This document shows positions 33,513 through 41,957 of a stretch of 64,000 nucleotides of DNA, one piece after another. Below the pieces are notes generated by a model. The model saw nothing but the letters and a program-made list of their open reading frames with translations, was not told the DNA's origin and ran no database searches. Source of the stretch: CALGYY01 sp963678485 (GTDB lineage Bacteria; Bacteroidota; Bacteroidia; Bacteroidales; CAIWKO01). Location of the stretch: the NCBI GenBank assembly GCA_963678485.1, contig OY782882.1, forward strand, positions 2,542,001 through 2,606,000, in the 5' to 3' direction. Position numbers and translations under genes: made by a program. The stretch's first letter is position 1; the number at the start of each line of letters is the position of its first letter.

Positions 33513-34756
33513 GTACAGATTTCAATTTTGGTGAAGTTAGAATAGTAAACCAATCTGCAAAAATTTCTTTAGGAAGCAAGGACTTTGAGAGTTCCTTTGA
33601 ATGCAGTTCGGAATTTATTAGGAGTGCAAAGTGCATCATCAATGGTGAGGCAACCAGTTTAGACTCATTTATTAAAACGAAAATCTATAACGAAATAATC
33701 ACTTTTCTAAAAAAGAAAGTCACGATTTTTCTAAAGGAGGGAGAATATGATGGCAATCTCATTTTCGAAATAGACCTTGCTGGAAAGACAATGTTGCTTG
33801 ATGAAAAAAAAATAGAAAAAATAAATGTGGCCGTTGAATTTAAATATCAATACAAAATTTCTCTGACCGATGCGCTAAAAGAAAAAATTGTAGTTTATGA
33901 AAATCGACTGATTGCATTTTTAGACATCCTTGGATTCTCTCGTGCATTAGAAAATGCTGACTTGAAAGTTCTTTTTGCAAATTATTCTCAATTGATTGAT
34001 ACGGTTAACCGCAAGGTTTTTCAGATTGGTAATCCGAGTGGTTCCTTAAACTTCGAAAAAGCAAGATTTCTGTTTGACTCTATCGTTCTGGTCTCTAAAC
34101 CAGTAGACCAGATTCTCAATGTTACTAATTTTTTAAATGGATGTAGCAGCTTGCTTGAAGAAGCCTTTAAGCAGAAATTGCCCCTGAGGGGAGCAATTAA
34201 TTATGGTGATTTCATAGACTCCACAGATGATTCCGTGTTCTTAAGCTCTGCCTTTTCCGCCTTAGTCAAAGAGGAAAAAACTCAAAATTGGGCTGGTTGT
34301 GTAATAATGAGTGATGCAGAAAGCATTATTCTAAAGGAACTTGAGGGGCATGAGAATCTTTGTGATTATAAGAACCAATCAAAAGCTTCTGTTCTGTTAA
34401 AATATAATGTTCCCCTTAAGGATGCTAAAAGCAAAGAATACCTGTGCGTTAACTTTATTAATTTCTTAAGTGATGAGGAAATTAATTTGGGACTTGAATA
34501 CCTTAAGGGAGATGTCGAGAAGCACATAAACACCTTAAATTTTGTTAATTTTTTTGACAAATTATTCGACGAAAGTATTGTATATAGAAATCTTTTTATT
34601 AAGATTTTGAAAACTCGTGCAGGGTTTAGATGCCAGTTGGTTGATAAAAATGGCAACGAAGTGAAACCAATTCAAACAATAAAAATCCCTGTTGAAGTGG
34701 TTCATGGTGAGGAACGAATGGTACTGGAAATTATATTTCAAGGAGAACGTGATTAA
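33509..34756 (+). CDS. Nucleotide-cyclase-like (class III palm-type) protein
   Basis: The 415-aa protein has an unknown N-terminal domain (about 1-125) and then a domain with RLIAFLDILGFSRAL (about residue 132), FEKARFLFDSIVLVS, KLPLRGAINYGDF and AFSALVKEEKTQNWAGCVIMS. The two Asp residues (in FLDILGF and FDSIV) and the RGAINYG strand follow the metal-binding layout of class III adenylate/guanylate cyclase-like proteins. The C-terminal 130 residues are unassigned. Its start overlaps the UDG-like stop codon (33509-33512), so translation is coupled. If active it would make a cyclic or linear nucleotide signal; many proteins of this group are uncharacterised and may be inactive binders. Confidence 0.6.
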   Translation: MSTDFNFGEVRIVNQSAKISLGSKDFESSFECSSEFIRSAKCIINGEATSLDSFIKTKIYNEIITFLKKKVTIFLKEGEYDGNLIFEIDLAGKTMLLDEKKIEKINVAVEFKYQYKISLTDALKEKIVVYENRLIAFLDILGFSRALENADLKVLFANYSQLIDTVNRKVFQIGNPSGSLNFEKARFLFDSIVLVSKPVDQILNVTNFLNGCSSLLEEAFKQKLPLRGAINYGDFIDSTDDSVFLSSAFSALVKEEKTQNWAGCVIMSDAESIILKELEGHENLCDYKNQSKASVLLKYNVPLKDAKSKEYLCVNFINFLSDEEINLGLEYLKGDVEKHINTLNFVNFFDKLFDESIVYRNLFIKILKTRAGFRCQLVDKNGNEVKPIQTIKIPVEVVHGEERMVLEIIFQGERD

Positions 34757-34813
34757 TCACTTTTAATGTAACCTTCGCTTTCCCCCCGCCCCTTTCCCAA
34801 ATTTTTCCCTATT

Positions 34814-34840
34814 TATGATAGACTTTAAAACTCTATCATA
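34814..34840 (+). promoter_or_regulatory. Palindrome abutting the start codon of the 137-aa FDF gene
   Basis: TATGATAGA and TCTATCATA are exact 9-bp inverted repeats with a 9-nt spacer. The last base of the right arm is the A of the ATG at 34840. This could be an operator for autorepression or a hairpin that hides the start codon. Confidence 0.5.
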
Positions 34841-35253
34841 TGCTTTCTTCCAACGATGAACAAAAATTTATCTCCCTGTTAAATTTGCATGGTCAGCTTG
34901 AGGTGTTTGACAGGAAAGCTCAAGACATTTTTACCATCTCAAACACAGATGACCCCAAGGATTTTGACTTTAACGGATTGGCAGAGTATCTGAGGCAGGA
35001 GGGATTCCTCTGCGACAAGATGAATTGGAAAAAGTTACTTAATGAATTCTTGGGAGATGAGTTTCGCCTACTAATGGACAGAATCGGTGCCGCTCACTTG
35101 GAGATTGCCAGGAAGCATGGGAAAGTGTATGCTATAAGTGTGTCTAGTCAGGATTTTCTGGTTGACCTGGAGGCTATCTGGGTGCAGGGAGTTGTAAGAG
35201 ATGCTGTTGGCGAGAGTCTTATGATGCAGGAAACTAATCTATTGAACAACTGA
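34840..35253 (+). CDS. Small FDF-family protein (137 aa)
   Basis: Sequence around residues 25-110 (IFTISNTDDPKDFDFNGLAEYLRQEGFLCDKMNWKKLLNEFLGDEFRLLMDRIGAAHLEIARKHGKVYAISVSSQDFLVDLEAI) aligns well with the 128-aa protein at 39615 (IVSNTSKPRKFDFSNMVEFLTIEGVECESFNWDKL ... GNCYQIFVDNQRFFFEIEKI) and with the first unit of the protein at 14486. It is soluble, with no signal peptide. It follows the five-gene operon after 83 bp, with a palindrome at its start codon and a C-rich tract before it. Function unknown. Confidence 0.65.
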   Translation: MLSSNDEQKFISLLNLHGQLEVFDRKAQDIFTISNTDDPKDFDFNGLAEYLRQEGFLCDKMNWKKLLNEFLGDEFRLLMDRIGAAHLEIARKHGKVYAISVSSQDFLVDLEAIWVQGVVRDAVGESLMMQETNLLNN

Positions 35254-35352
35254 GTCTCCATGCACTACCCGTATATTTTAGCAATAACATCATTTTCTTA
35301 GGAACATAGTTTTTCACCCTAGTCGATTTTTAATAAATCTATTCAAAACTTG

Positions 35353-35360
35353 TATATTTG
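35353..35360 (+). promoter_or_regulatory. -7 promoter box of the second Schlafen gene
   Basis: TATATTTG, exact TAnnTTTG, in TTGTATATTTGTGG, 41 bp before the chosen ATG at 35402. A near-identical sequence precedes the caspase unit at 38397. Confidence 0.7.
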
Positions 35361-35401
35361 TGGAAGTTAGATTAACACGACAAACAATAAGTCTTAACTC
35401 C

Positions 35402-36844
35402 ATGAAGATGTATACTCCATTTAAAAAAGAGCTTTCGGATATTGACGAACAGGAGTTGTTGAAATTAATTGAAGATGAGATTGCTGAAGGTTTGTTCATA
35501 GAATACAAATCCGATATTCCTCGACATAACTCCGATATTGATAAGAATAAGGTCGTAAAATCTATTTCTGCATTTGCTAATACAAGAGGTGGTTGGATAT
35601 TTTGGGGCGTAGAATCTAATAGCAACAATATTGCTACTAATCTCTGCGGTATAGATATGATTCTGGAAAGAGATTTGCCCGACAAAATTTCAAAAATCAT
35701 TTCAGCTAATATTAGTTCAACCCCCATATTTCATTTCAAAATTGTCGAACTTTCCAATGGAAAAAGTGTTTTTATCATACAAGTTGAAGAAGGGCCTGTG
35801 CCTCCTTACTTAACCAGTAAGGGAGTTATTTATCAAAGGGAGAATAACGAGTGCAACCCCATTAAGGATAGATATGTAATTGAAAAACTAACCGAAAGAG
35901 CTGAAGAATACTATTCAGCAATTGAGCGATTTTGTTCAATAGACTATGGTGAAACACGTGGTCAATCTGAATCCAATCAATCGTATTTGGAACTTTACTT
36001 ATTCCCATTGCCATATGGTAGTTATAAATTTGAGAAATTTTACGAAACAGAATTCTTTAAAAATGTCTCCGACAGATTTTATCAGGGTATTGATTTTAAT
36101 TTAGACCTGAAAAATGGAACAGTTATCACTTCGGCATTAAATTTAGGATTCAACAGTATATATAGCTCACAGAATTCTCTTATTATCAGGCCTCTTGATG
36201 ACAGAAATATTATTTATAAAACGACAACTGCAGAATTGTTCCAAAATGGAAACCTTAAGTTCTTAATTCCACTACCAGAATTTTGCATTCGAACTGTTCC
36301 CAAGCATTATGAGGACTCAGAAGTCACAAGGTACTTAAATGAATGGGCTACACCATTACTTAAGGAGGGAGAATTTGTGTCTCATCCTGAAAGTTTAATT
36401 GAAGACCCGGAGGACACATTTAGGAGAAGAAATAGTGACTTCATTGAGAATATTAGAATGATTGACGGGGCGGAATTCATTTACTATATGCTTGTTATTA
36501 CATCAAAATACAAGACAATACTTGAGGATTGCGGCTTTGATTTGAGTTTTGAAATTGGATACAGAGCAAGAGTAACTAAAACCTGGCGTAAGTTCGTTTT
36601 CTTTGATAATCATGATTATTTGGAAAAACTTAAGCTCTATAATCTACCAGTCGCTCCAAAAGATAACGTAGAGGTGCCAAGATTCGTTAAGGGAAATTAT
36701 TATCCCCTTGACCTAAGAGAAAATTCAATGTTTTTTGTCATTGCAAAAACCGTTTTAGATGCAATAGGATTACCAGATTCGGGAACTATTGATTTTACAG
36801 ATATAATTTGTCGAGGATTGGAGAGATTTGAAAATAAAGGTTGA
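35402..36844 (+). CDS. Schlafen/AlbA_2-domain protein (second copy)
   Basis: The ATG at 35402 is chosen because it lies downstream of the TATATTTG box; an upstream GTG would overlap that box. The N-terminal domain reads EIAEGLFIEYKSDIPRHN, then KVVKSISAFANTRGGWIFWGVES, IFHFKIVELSNGKSVFIIQVEEGPVPPYLTSKGVIYQRENNEC, which is the AlbA_2/Schlafen pattern including the E-x-K and N-x-x-GG elements. The remaining 300 residues are strand- and helix-rich without known family. Schlafen-like proteins act in RNA cleavage and defence. It is followed after 97 bp by a small membrane-protein gene on the same strand, possibly a partner. Confidence 0.82.
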   Translation: MKMYTPFKKELSDIDEQELLKLIEDEIAEGLFIEYKSDIPRHNSDIDKNKVVKSISAFANTRGGWIFWGVESNSNNIATNLCGIDMILERDLPDKISKIISANISSTPIFHFKIVELSNGKSVFIIQVEEGPVPPYLTSKGVIYQRENNECNPIKDRYVIEKLTERAEEYYSAIERFCSIDYGETRGQSESNQSYLELYLFPLPYGSYKFEKFYETEFFKNVSDRFYQGIDFNLDLKNGTVITSALNLGFNSIYSSQNSLIIRPLDDRNIIYKTTTAELFQNGNLKFLIPLPEFCIRTVPKHYEDSEVTRYLNEWATPLLKEGEFVSHPESLIEDPEDTFRRRNSDFIENIRMIDGAEFIYYMLVITSKYKTILEDCGFDLSFEIGYRARVTKTWRKFVFFDNHDYLEKLKLYNLPVAPKDNVEVPRFVKGNYYPLDLRENSMFFVIAKTVLDAIGLPDSGTIDFTDIICRGLERFENKG

Positions 36845-36941
36845 TGGGTTTATTATAAGTTGATGTTACAATACAATCTTCTTTTTTGAAAATGACGATA
36901 AAACAATGCAAAATGTTTGGCTATCACAATAAATATTGAAC

Positions 36942-37556
36942 ATGAAAAAAGCGCAAATAATTTTACTCATTATTCTGGCCTCTCTCGTATTTATTGATAT
37001 TATGGTTATACTCTGGTTTAAATTTCACCTATTTTCAGGTCAAGAGTGGGGATGGACAGGTGATGCCATTGGTGGAATAGGGGGAACAGTAATTTCAGTA
37101 ATTGCTGTGGTTGGTGTTTATTTGGCATATAGAGAGCAGATAGCAGCTAATAGGATGCTTGAAAATAAGGAAGACAGGAATTTAATACTGGCTCAAATAA
37201 AGCTACTTGAAGAAATTGACTTTAGCCGTCGGTGCGATGACCTCATTTCACATTTCACAAAACCAGTAAGTGATAAGGAAGTGACTGCATCTGTGTTCAA
37301 GGTTCAGTATTGCATTTCTGAACTTGAAGTTACATTAGATTTGATTTTGAACTATAATGGGGCTAATCGGACTATTTTATTTGTCAAATTCAAGAATATC
37401 TATGCTGATAAATTTCTTTTAACCTTAATTGACCTTGAAGTTGCTGAGGCTTGGCCAATAAGGAAAAAGTACGCTGCTGATGTAGAAAGCACTATTGCGC
37501 TTATGCGGAAAAGAAGCACACAAATTCGTCTTAGAGTGAGCTCAGTAAATTTTTAA
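36942..37556 (+). CDS. Two-transmembrane protein resembling membrane-anchored abortive infection proteins
   Basis: Starting at ATG 36942, the protein has a membrane helix at about 2-25 (AQIILLIILASLVFIDIMVILWF), then WGWTGDAIGGIGGTVISVIAVVGVYLAYREQI (second helix, about 40-65). A 140-aa helical cytoplasmic part follows. The GDAIGGIGG segment next to a membrane helix is like the N-terminus of proteins labelled putative phage abortive infection proteins. It stands between the Schlafen gene and the 282-aa gene (17 bp gap to the latter). Membrane topology is clear; the defence role is inferred. Confidence 0.65.
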   Translation: MKKAQIILLIILASLVFIDIMVILWFKFHLFSGQEWGWTGDAIGGIGGTVISVIAVVGVYLAYREQIAANRMLENKEDRNLILAQIKLLEEIDFSRRCDDLISHFTKPVSDKEVTASVFKVQYCISELEVTLDLILNYNGANRTILFVKFKNIYADKFLLTLIDLEVAEAWPIRKKYAADVESTIALMRKRSTQIRLRVSSVNF

Positions 37557-37573
37557 TCGCATCGGATAACATC

Positions 37574-38422
37574 ATGACCCACGACGAATACATTCACTAC
37601 GCCGACCAGTATGTTGATGGTGCGCAAAAAATCTCAATTCGCAGCACCAAACCCGTTATTGAGAAGGAAACCTATTCCCTGAATCTGGAACATTCGTTCG
37701 GTAACTATGACTTGTATTTCAATACCGAGGGCGTGTTGCTTTATAGCGTACATTTTGAGAATAACAAGTTCAGGACGGTTTACGGATATGACAATAAAGG
37801 TCAACTTGTGACCTCCATGCAGGTAAAACTCGATACTGGTGAACTGATGGAGCTTTCAACCTTTGACTATGATGGGGATGGGCGATTAATCCTTGAACGC
37901 TGCCATGAAAATGACTTTGATTTGAACTTCGAGGATTCCGAGGATAGAATTCATAAATACTACGACAATACTGAAGAAATTGTGACTTTGTGCCAAATTG
38001 AACCTGATGCGAAGCACGTTGAAATTGTAACTTACGATGAGGCGAGTGGTTTGGTCACAGACAGAACAATCAAGAGCGATGATAAGCTGGTAATACGAGT
38101 AGCGCATGAATACAGCGATGAAAGCGTTATCAGAAGGATATATTCCTGTAAAAGCGTAGAGCCCTATGAAGTCAGTGAGTATATACGAGGCGAACATAGG
38201 CTGATAACAACTTGCAAGCACCGTTCTGATGAATCATCCTGCATATTCAAGTACGTCTTCACATTTGACGAGAAAGGAGAATGGACAAGTCGGGTCTCCT
38301 TGGAGGATGGAGAGCCAAAGCATAATGTTGAAAGGAAGATTGATTATTGTTGCTTACTTGGCAACCTCATTCAGCTTTATGTCTGGCCAGATTTTGTATA
38401 TTTGTGGGAAGTAGACCATTAA
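37574..38422 (+). CDS. Unknown 282-aa protein with YD-like strand repeats
   Basis: The protein has repeated strand units such as FGNYDLYFNTEGVLLYSVHF, RTVYGYDNKGQLVTSMQV and STFDYDGDGRLILERCHEND, reminiscent of the Y-D-x2-G pattern of RHS/YD repeat proteins, though weak and without a signal peptide. It is acidic and predicted to be soluble. It starts 17 bp after the membrane-protein gene, so probably belongs to that transcript. A promoter for the caspase unit lies inside its last codons. Its function is unknown; an immunity-like binding protein is one possibility. Confidence 0.5.
   Translation: MTHDEYIHYADQYVDGAQKISIRSTKPVIEKETYSLNLEHSFGNYDLYFNTEGVLLYSVHFENNKFRTVYGYDNKGQLVTSMQVKLDTGELMELSTFDYDGDGRLILERCHENDFDLNFEDSEDRIHKYYDNTEEIVTLCQIEPDAKHVEIVTYDEASGLVTDRTIKSDDKLVIRVAHEYSDESVIRRIYSCKSVEPYEVSEYIRGEHRLITTCKHRSDESSCIFKYVFTFDEKGEWTSRVSLEDGEPKHNVERKIDYCCLLGNLIQLYVWPDFVYLWEVDH
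38397..38404 (+). promoter_or_regulatory. -7 promoter box of the caspase unit
   Basis: TATATTTG in TTTTGTATATTTGTGGG, inside the end of the preceding gene and 56 bp before the ATG at 38461. It implies that the caspase pair can be transcribed on its own. Confidence 0.65.
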
Positions 38423-38460
38423 ACAGCGATATATTAATATCTCCAAAAAACAATTGCAAC

Positions 38461-38733
38461 ATGACGGACAACGAATATAAAGAAAAGGCAATGAAATTCT
38501 TGGCCAAAGAACTCAAATATCATTTTGATTCACGCCTATACGATTTTGAACGAGAAGCGCTGGATTTTGTCAAAAGAGACAAGGATTTTAAGTATAAAGA
38601 CCATGTAGATGCTGGAGTAATTGTTACTATTCTGGTTGATGAGGGTTACTTGAAATATGAAAAGAGAGAAAAGGATATTCTGTATCATTCTTTCACACAA
38701 AAAGGGTTAGAATATAATAAGAACTTAAAATAA
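38461..38733 (+). CDS. Small winged-helix-like partner of the caspase-like protease
   Basis: The 90-aa protein (ATG at 38461) reads MTDNEYKEKAMKFLAKELKYHFDSRLYDFEREALDFVKRDKDFKYKDHVDAGVIVTILVDEGYLKYEKREKDILYHSFTQKGLEYNKNLK. The order helix, helix, helix, then two strands with a final TQKGLEY is typical of winged-helix domains. Its stop overlaps the ATG of the protease gene by one base, so the two are translationally coupled. It could be the sensor, inhibitor or substrate of the protease, or a repressor of the pair. No family could be named. Confidence 0.6.
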   Translation: MTDNEYKEKAMKFLAKELKYHFDSRLYDFEREALDFVKRDKDFKYKDHVDAGVIVTILVDEGYLKYEKREKDILYHSFTQKGLEYNKNLK

Positions 38734-39473
38734 TGAAGAGATTAGCTGTCTTAATAGGAGCACCAGGAAGTCAGTACTCAGACAATTATTTAGCTGGTGT
38801 AGACTTCGACATACACAATTTTATTCGATTTCTCCAATCACCTTCTGGTGGGGCTTGGGATAAATCTGAAATTATTGCAATAAAAAACCCCAACAAAGTA
38901 AGTCTCCTTGGTTACGTCAATGCCATCCGAGCAGACTACGTTTTAACAGTTTTTTCTGGACACGGAGCATATTCTTTGCATAGCCAAACAATTCTTGCAA
39001 TTAATAGAGCCCAACAAGTGACATTAAGGGAGTTGATTTCACGTGCTCCTAAGCAGATGTTTATAGTAGATACATGTAGGAGTTTTGTTGATTCAGGAAT
39101 TTCAGGTTTTTTGGGTGAAGAACTTCGAAGCTTTCCTTCTCGATTGACAAGGCAATATGCAAGGGCAATTTTCGATACCTATTTGGAAAAATGCGAAGAT
39201 GGTGTTGTTGTTTGCTACTCGTGTTCTGAAGGGGAAACGGCGAAAGACTCCCCTGATGGTGGATATTTCACAACCTCTTTGCTTGATAAGACTCAACAAT
39301 GGGTTGAATATCCAAGTAAATTTGATATCTTGCCAATAAATTCGGCGTTTACATTGGCAAAAAATTATCTGATAAACAAGTTAACGGATGGTCAAACCCC
39401 ACAATTGAAAGCATCAAGAAAAAGGTATTATTGGTTCCCATTTGCAATCAGGAAGGCCAACAACTATTTTTAG
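38733..39473 (+). CDS. Caspase-like cysteine protease (C14 superfamily)
   Basis: The 246-aa protein is a minimal caspase-fold domain. It opens with KRLAVLIGAPG, has ADYVLTVFSGHGAY with catalytic His77, then KQMFIVDTCRSF with catalytic Cys115, and VVCYSCSEGETAKDSPDGGYFTTSLL after it, the usual specificity loop and strand of the metacaspase family. Nothing else is fused, so recognition or activation must come from a partner. The 90-aa protein encoded immediately upstream and overlapping by one base is the obvious candidate. Prokaryotic caspase-like proteases act as death effectors in several anti-phage systems. The dyad is intact, so activity is likely; the trigger is unknown. Confidence 0.88.
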   Translation: MKRLAVLIGAPGSQYSDNYLAGVDFDIHNFIRFLQSPSGGAWDKSEIIAIKNPNKVSLLGYVNAIRADYVLTVFSGHGAYSLHSQTILAINRAQQVTLRELISRAPKQMFIVDTCRSFVDSGISGFLGEELRSFPSRLTRQYARAIFDTYLEKCEDGVVVCYSCSEGETAKDSPDGGYFTTSLLDKTQQWVEYPSKFDILPINSAFTLAKNYLINKLTDGQTPQLKASRKRYYWFPFAIRKANNYF

Positions 39474-39614
39474 ATGGATATCATACTTTTGAGAACTATT
39501 TCACACTTTCCACATCCATTCCGAACCAAATCGCCCCCCAAACTCCATAATCCCCCCCCCAAAAAACTTTCCAAAAATTTCTGACTATTTATATAATATC
39601 ATATAGTCGACCCC

Positions 39615-40001
39615 ATGCTGACAAAAACCCAAACAGATAACTTCATAATTACCCTGAACCGTCTAGCCTTGATGCTGGTTAAGGATTCAAAAACTGGAGA
39701 AGTTAAAATTGTTTCGAATACTTCAAAGCCTAGGAAGTTTGATTTTTCCAATATGGTAGAGTTTCTGACGATTGAGGGTGTCGAATGTGAGTCCTTCAAT
39801 TGGGATAAGCTGTACGATGCCTGCTCTGGGAAAAAATTCATCACCGAGCTCAGGGTACGAGGAGAGGCTTATCATACCTTTGCCACTGCAAATGGCAATT
39901 GTTATCAAATTTTTGTTGATAACCAGCGATTTTTTTTTGAGATTGAAAAGATTGAATTAGAAAAACTGATTCAACGCAGCATTTCCGAGATTCTCAATTA
40001 A
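39615..40001 (+). CDS. Small FDF-family protein (128 aa)
   Basis: Closely related to the 137-aa protein at 34840 through VSNTSKPRKFDFSNMVEFLTIEGVECESFNWDKLYDACSGKKFITELRVRGEAYHTFATANGNCYQIFVDNQRFFFEIEKIELEKL. Both genes follow a C-rich tract and a TATTTAT-containing palindromic stretch immediately before the ATG, so the upstream region seems to be duplicated too. It is soluble, with no signal peptide, and is monocistronic. Function unknown. Confidence 0.65.
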   Translation: MLTKTQTDNFIITLNRLALMLVKDSKTGEVKIVSNTSKPRKFDFSNMVEFLTIEGVECESFNWDKLYDACSGKKFITELRVRGEAYHTFATANGNCYQIFVDNQRFFFEIEKIELEKLIQRSISEILN

Positions 40002-40712
40002 TGTCTCCGAAATTTTCAATTGAATTCCCACTTCTCATAGCTCCAACTCTCCATCACCAACCCATCCCTCCTCCCTTCACCTCAAGCGCATTTAGCTAAA
40101 ATGCTTATTATCTTTACTTTAGGTGATTTTCGGTTTGAGACTCTCCCTGGCCGAGAGAAGCGGATTTCCAAATAGAGGCGTTTTAAGGCATTAAGGACCA
40201 GATTGGTATAAGATATTAGGCGGGGGCAGAAAATGCAACAGCAGGCTTTAAAATTGACCGTAAGGGCATAAAACTGCTGGGCTTGAAGCTGGCTTTTTCA
40301 GGTTCAAATTCTAGCCAAAAAAAATCTGGAGAAAAATTTTGGGGGTTATGAGTTTGGGACGTTGTAAGGAATTGGGGGGTACTCCTTATGTCTGCAAGAT
40401 TTGGGAGATTTCGATGGTGCTCGATTTTGGGAAAATTTTGAGTGCCAATTTTTAAAAGGTCTGGGAGGATTATATAAGCGCCTCTATATTAACCCATTAA
40501 AATCGTAACGAGGTGGTAAAATAGAGTGGTTAAATTAGGGTGTTAATTAGAGCTGAAGGCGGGGAGAGGGTCACTTCTTACAAATTTGAGGTATTTCTCA
40601 GGCTTTAATACAGACAAAAGGTCATCTGGCTATTTAACCAGGGCACACCAATCCCAGACCAATGACAAGTGTTAGATTTTAAGTATTTTGCAGCGCATAA
40701 TAAGAAATTTAA
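40002..40712. other. Non-coding gap before the HEPN-like gene
   Basis: No gene is visible in about 710 bp. A short hairpin (CTCTCCCTGGCCGAGAG, near 40141-40157) and an ATAGAGGCG/CGCCTCTAT inverted pair (40172-40180 and 40479-40487) bracket a G-rich middle part. These may belong to a non-coding RNA, but I cannot support one. Confidence 0.4.
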
Positions 40713-40720
40713 TATCTTTG
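40713..40720 (+). promoter_or_regulatory. -7 promoter box of the HEPN-like gene
   Basis: TATCTTTG, exact TAnnTTTG. Transcription would begin near 40727, which rules out the ATG at 40722 and favours the ATG at 40779. Confidence 0.65.
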
Positions 40721-40778
40721 AATGGTTTCAGTGAACCCCGACAATTACCAAGCCTCGACCGTTACTAACAATTCAAGA

Positions 40779-41957
40779 ATGACAGATTACTACGACATAA
40801 AGATTTGGAATAAGAAGCCTGAAAAGTTTTATAATAACTTCTTAGACCGAGACAAATCTAAAATACAGACAGAAATGGTCAGTCCGCTAAATGTGGACAC
40901 AGTCAAATTATATGCACTTCTTAAAACCTTCATTTCCCCGACTCCAAATGGGTTCTACACATTTGTTCAAAAAGGATTGCCTTTAGACAACATGATTTGG
41001 TGGGACTTCATATTAGAATCTGACAAGGGTTTCATTCAAATTTGGAGGACAACTTCCATAATAGAAGCAATGTACTATTTTGAAGATGGAGTATTTGACT
41101 TAAATAAGTTCTTACACACAAATATCAGTAAATATATTACTGACGTTCAAAACACGATTAGCTCGTTTGACAAGCATTCAGTATATATAAACCATTATAG
41201 GAGTTATAAAGAATGCGTAACGTATTTATGGAAAGAAATCTTGACATTGGATTTGAATCCTCCAGTTAGCCCTGAAACACATGTGGTCGAAGACAAGATT
41301 TTTAATTCTTATAAGGACAATATTGAACAATTCATGAAAACCAGTGTTAAGTTTCACACGCTTGGTAAATCCCTTGTTTTAAATGCCGCATTTGAAATAG
41401 AATCATTTTTAAATCTTGTAATTAGAGTTGGTGCATCTCGACACCTAAAAGAGTTTCCTGACGTTTTGCATAAATATTTGAATTCAACATTTAGTGATAA
41501 GCTTAAAAATCTTAAGTTTTATTCAGTCATTTTAAATGGGGCTGTTGATTTGGAAAACCAAGCAATAAAGGATGCAAATGCATTAATGACTCTTCGAAAC
41601 AAATATGTCCATTTTGATGAAAGTTCTGTTCATAATAAATTAGGAGATGTGTTTTTTGATGGAGATTTTCCGCTTCATCCAACTTCTAAAGATTCACCAG
41701 CTGTTGAAGCCTTTAAGCAAGTATTCCATAGGCCAGATTTTAAGACTGTGAAAACAGCTTATGATACATCAATAGCGTTCGTTGATTATATGCAAAGCCT
41801 TTTCATAAAAGAATATAGCAAATCAGTGCCGTTTTTATTAGAGACAAACCCACTTGGGTATAATGAAACAAAAAAGGTTTACTCGGCAATTTACAATCAA
41901 GTTATAGTTGATTTTTATTGCCCAAAACCAGAAACAAAAGATAGTAAGGAAGATTGA
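40779..41957 (+). CDS. Large HEPN-like protein
   Basis: With the start at 40779 the protein has 392 residues. The N-terminal half is a mixed alpha/beta domain of unknown family. The C-terminal half is helical and contains NAAFEIESFLNLVIRVGA, then ALMTLRNKYVHFDES, where Arg273-x4-His278 gives the R-x4-6-H HEPN motif. This layout (a long helix before the RN-x-x-x-H turn) is shared by HEPN proteins of the Apea/MAE-like type. A role as an RNase effector is therefore plausible. It is monocistronic, with its own TATCTTTG box and an unusually long hairpin at 41946-42003 covering the stop codon. The HEPN call rests on motif and helical context. Confidence 0.62.
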   Translation: MTDYYDIKIWNKKPEKFYNNFLDRDKSKIQTEMVSPLNVDTVKLYALLKTFISPTPNGFYTFVQKGLPLDNMIWWDFILESDKGFIQIWRTTSIIEAMYYFEDGVFDLNKFLHTNISKYITDVQNTISSFDKHSVYINHYRSYKECVTYLWKEILTLDLNPPVSPETHVVEDKIFNSYKDNIEQFMKTSVKFHTLGKSLVLNAAFEIESFLNLVIRVGASRHLKEFPDVLHKYLNSTFSDKLKNLKFYSVILNGAVDLENQAIKDANALMTLRNKYVHFDESSVHNKLGDVFFDGDFPLHPTSKDSPAVEAFKQVFHRPDFKTVKTAYDTSIAFVDYMQSLFIKEYSKSVPFLLETNPLGYNETKKVYSAIYNQVIVDFYCPKPETKDSKED

